The translations under genes and the position numbers were made by a program. A model generated the notes under the pieces. The model was not told the DNA's origin. It saw only the letters and a program-made list of their open reading frames with translations, and did not search any database. 6,353 nt of DNA from an uncultured Chlorobiales bacterium (GTDB lineage Bacteria > Bacteroidota > Chlorobiia > Chlorobiales > Chlorobiaceae), in NCBI GenBank assembly GCA_903901395.1, contig CAIUQW010000167.1:1-6353 (forward strand), read 5' to 3'. Below are positions 5,401-6,353 of the stretch, one piece after another; positions within the stretch are counted from its first letter, which is position 1, and each line of letters opens with the position of its first letter.

Positions 5401-6230
5401 TCAAAGATGCCGCCAAGGCCGACGAGCCGCACGAGATGAATTACATCAAGAAACACGTCGATGAGGCGCTGGCCGAAAGGATGGATTTCGAGGTGGCGAC
5501 TTCCCGCCAGTTCACGCAAGCGCCAGGCGCGTACGGCACCTACGTGGACGATATGATCGAGGATTCGGCATGGGAGAAAGAGGACGATCTCGACGACCTC
5601 TTCATTCGCCGCAACAGTAGCGCCTACGGCGGCGGACGTAAAGGTGAGAAGCAGTCGGAGATTCTGCAGAAGCTGCTTGGCTCGGTTGACCGCGTGGTGC
5701 ACCAGGTGGACTCGACCGAGTTCGGCATCTCCGACATCGACCACTACTTCTCGTCGTCCGGTTCGCTCCAGCTTGCCGCGCGGCGTCGTAACACGAAAAC
5801 CTCGGACATCAAGCTGAACTACGTCGAGTCCTTCACCTCGGACATCAAGCTCGACGACGCCGACAAATCACTGCGCGTGGAGTACCGCTCGAAGCTGCTC
5901 AATCCGAAATGGTTCGAGGGAATGCTCAAGCACGGCCACAGCGGCGCGGGAGAAATCAGCAACCGCGTGACTTATATGCTGGGCTGGGACGCTGTCACCA
6001 AGAGCGTGGACGACTGGGTCTACAAAAAGACGGCTGAAACCTATGCGCTCGATCCCGATATGCGCGAACGCCTGGCGACGCTCAATCCGCAAGCCATCAA
6101 GAACATCGTTGGCCGAATGCTCGAAGCCCACGGACGCGGCATGTGGAAAGCCGACCAGAACATGATCGACGAGCTTCAGGAAATCTACGCCGACCTGGAG
6201 GACAGGCTGGAAGGTATGGCAGATGATTAA
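2415..6230 (+). CDS. bchH: Magnesium chelatase subunit H (BchH/BchS/BchT family)
   Basis: The large cytoplasmic subunit that binds protoporphyrin IX and, with ATP-driven BchI-BchD, inserts Mg2+ at the entry to bacteriochlorophyll synthesis. At 1271 residues it is full length. The N-terminal DUF3479-like domain (about 4-170) is followed by the CobN/Mg-chelatase domain to the end. Visible signatures are H-V-G-M-H-G-S-V-E-W-M-P-G (573-585) with His573, His577 and Glu581; NNPSE (612-616) then TIAKRR; a glycine-rich GGGYIPSGPGG (853-863) and NVLPSGRNIHSIDP (871-884); LLNPKWFEGML; and C-terminal LEAHGRGMW (1236-1244). Canonical H subunits read G-T-H-G and P-G-K-Q where this one has Met576 and Leu586. 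Green sulfur bacteria have three H paralogues, and these changes may mean BchS or BchT, so the symbol names the family. No bchI or bchD is adjacent. The ATG at 2415 lacks a Shine-Dalgarno sequence but matches the family N-terminus. The stop TAA is followed at once by an in-frame TAG. Confidence 0.95.
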   Translation: MTQRRKITAIVGLEQYNAGLWKRIKSMLEKDADLVQLSDVDLEKQNPEAAVAIRDADCVFMSMINFKEQIDWFKEQLDAGTNEKTIFIFESMPEAMALTKVGSYAVTEGKSGMPDMVKKIAKMLVKGRDEDALYGYMKLMKIMRTILPLVPNKAKDFKNWLMVYSYWLQPTPENIVNMFRLILREYCGLDVKVEPIVDVPNMGLYHPDSQEYFKDVKSYKSWAKKRGVNFDKSQKMALLFFRKHLLQEKTYIDNTIRTLEKQGVNVFPAFVMGVEGHVLVRDWLMKENIDLLVNMMGFGLVGGPAGSTKPGTAADARHEILTGLDVPYIVSQPLLIQNFESWHELGVSPMQVTFTYSIPEMDGAISPVILGALQDGKIETVQERLDRLALLSKKWLRLRASSNKEKRLAFVVYDYPPGLGKKATAALLDVPTTLFRILQRLKKEGYNVGNLPETPEKLFEMLDRATDYQIMQNKPEAIKVNREKFNELASYHERERIEERWQSFPGEIAPVGAEEVFIGGVRFGNIYIGVQPRMGVQGDPMRLIFDKANTPHHQYISFYRWISREFDAHALVHVGMHGSVEWMPGLQTGLTGECWPDALLGEAPHFYIYPVNNPSESTIAKRRGLATMVSHVVPPLARAGLYKELPALKDLLSDYRERNHAQGEEIDSVQDAIMSKAELLNLTDDCPRKPDESFSDFVSRLYIYIVELENRLISNSLHVFGEAGPLESQVITITETVKNRGENGRTLPFILLSSSGRNGRFESYEEISSLSRKGDDEAIRIREWAENACRDFVKQTMFDHRNPAPVFESLTGGRKLPAEDVPFIQRIIQEGSMMINALSDTRGEMDALVKVLGGGYIPSGPGGDLVRDGMNVLPSGRNIHSIDPWRIPSETAFKRGSLIADGLIAKHVAENDGQYPETIAEVIWGLDTIKTKGEAVAVVIRLMGAEPAYDAFGKISHYNLTPLEKLGRPRVDVLMQLSPIFRDAFGILMDQLDRLVKDAAKADEPHEMNYIKKHVDEALAERMDFEVATSRQFTQAPGAYGTYVDDMIEDSAWEKEDDLDDLFIRRNSSAYGGGRKGEKQSEILQKLLGSVDRVVHQVDSTEFGISDIDHYFSSSGSLQLAARRRNTKTSDIKLNYVESFTSDIKLDDADKSLRVEYRSKLLNPKWFEGMLKHGHSGAGEISNRVTYMLGWDAVTKSVDDWVYKKTAETYALDPDMRERLATLNPQAIKNIVGRMLEAHGRGMWKADQNMIDELQEIYADLEDRLEGMADD

Positions 6231-6260
6231 TAGATAATGAACAATTGAAAAGTTAAATGA

Positions 6261-6293
6261 AAAGGGGGCGGCACAACAACCGCCCCTTTTTTT
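6261..6293 (+). terminator. Intrinsic terminator after the chelatase gene
   Basis: GGGGCGG (6265-6271) pairs perfectly with CCGCCCC (6280-6286) around an eight-base loop, and seven T residues follow (6287-6293). The A run before the stem can extend it by pairing with the T tract if one G is bulged. It starts about 30 bases after the stop codon and should end the transcript, so the chelatase gene is the last of its unit. Confidence 0.92.
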
Positions 6294-6353
6294 ATGGCTC
6301 CTCGCTGTTTCGAGTGGGTAATTGCAAAAGAAACGTACCTTTCGATTTGACCA

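Noticed and set aside
4416..5744. Long open frame of 442 codons on the - strand inside the chelatase gene
   Set aside because: It mirrors the well-conserved + strand gene. GC-rich third positions in that gene remove stop codons from the opposite strand, and the translated product is rich in His, Arg, Asp and Val without any recognisable domain.
6294..6353. Start of a further gene in the final 60 bases
   Set aside because: No start codon with a supporting ribosome site or protein-like frame can be made out on either strand before the window ends.
1..6353. CRISPR array, tRNA, rRNA, insertion sequence or integrase/attachment site
   Set aside because: No regular repeat-spacer units, cloverleaf, rRNA-like stretches, transposase frames or terminal inverted repeats were found.

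Overview
The window looks like chromosomal DNA of a green sulfur bacterium (Chlorobiaceae, Chlorobaculum/Chlorobium-like). The main reason is a full-length, 1271-residue porphyrin-binding H subunit of magnesium chelatase (BchH/BchS/BchT family), the enzyme that commits protoporphyrin to (bacterio)chlorophyll. The coding DNA is moderately GC-rich, and the start codons lack clear Shine-Dalgarno sequences. The genus assignment is an inference from protein character and not from a database search.

Layout, all genes on the + strand. (1) 57-1010: a two-domain 8-oxoguanine DNA glycosylase (OGG_N plus HhH-GPD), with the catalytic Lys and Asp in place. It has a very AT-rich leader and first third, then an abrupt change to about 52% GC near base 360. 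(2) 1011-1176: a spacer with a run of five degenerate ATGGAC units and a weak promoter-like stretch. (3) 1177-2055: a 292-residue atypical short-chain dehydrogenase/reductase (NmrA-like NAD(P)-binding protein). (4) 2056-2414: a 359-base gap holding a perfect 20-bp palindrome, a possible decayed small gene on the - strand, an AT-rich promoter-like block and a foldable leader directly upstream of the chelatase gene. (5) 2415-6230: the magnesium chelatase H subunit. (6) 6261-6293: a strong intrinsic terminator, then 60 bases with nothing recognisable.

How the genes relate: the chelatase gene has its own leader and terminator and no bchI or bchD beside it, so it probably forms a single-gene transcript whose product works with I and D subunits encoded elsewhere. 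Green sulfur bacteria are known to carry three H paralogues (BchH, BchS, BchT). This copy departs from the canonical H-subunit signature at two positions, which may point to BchS or BchT rather than BchH, but the paralogue cannot be fixed from sequence reading alone. The reductase may serve tetrapyrrole or quinone metabolism, but only its neighbourhood suggests this. The glycosylase looks functionally unrelated and may be a horizontally acquired or mosaic gene.

I found no clear previously undescribed multi-gene system. The points most worth a second look are the mosaic composition of the glycosylase gene, the altered chelatase signature and the structured, repeat-bearing gap upstream of the chelatase gene.
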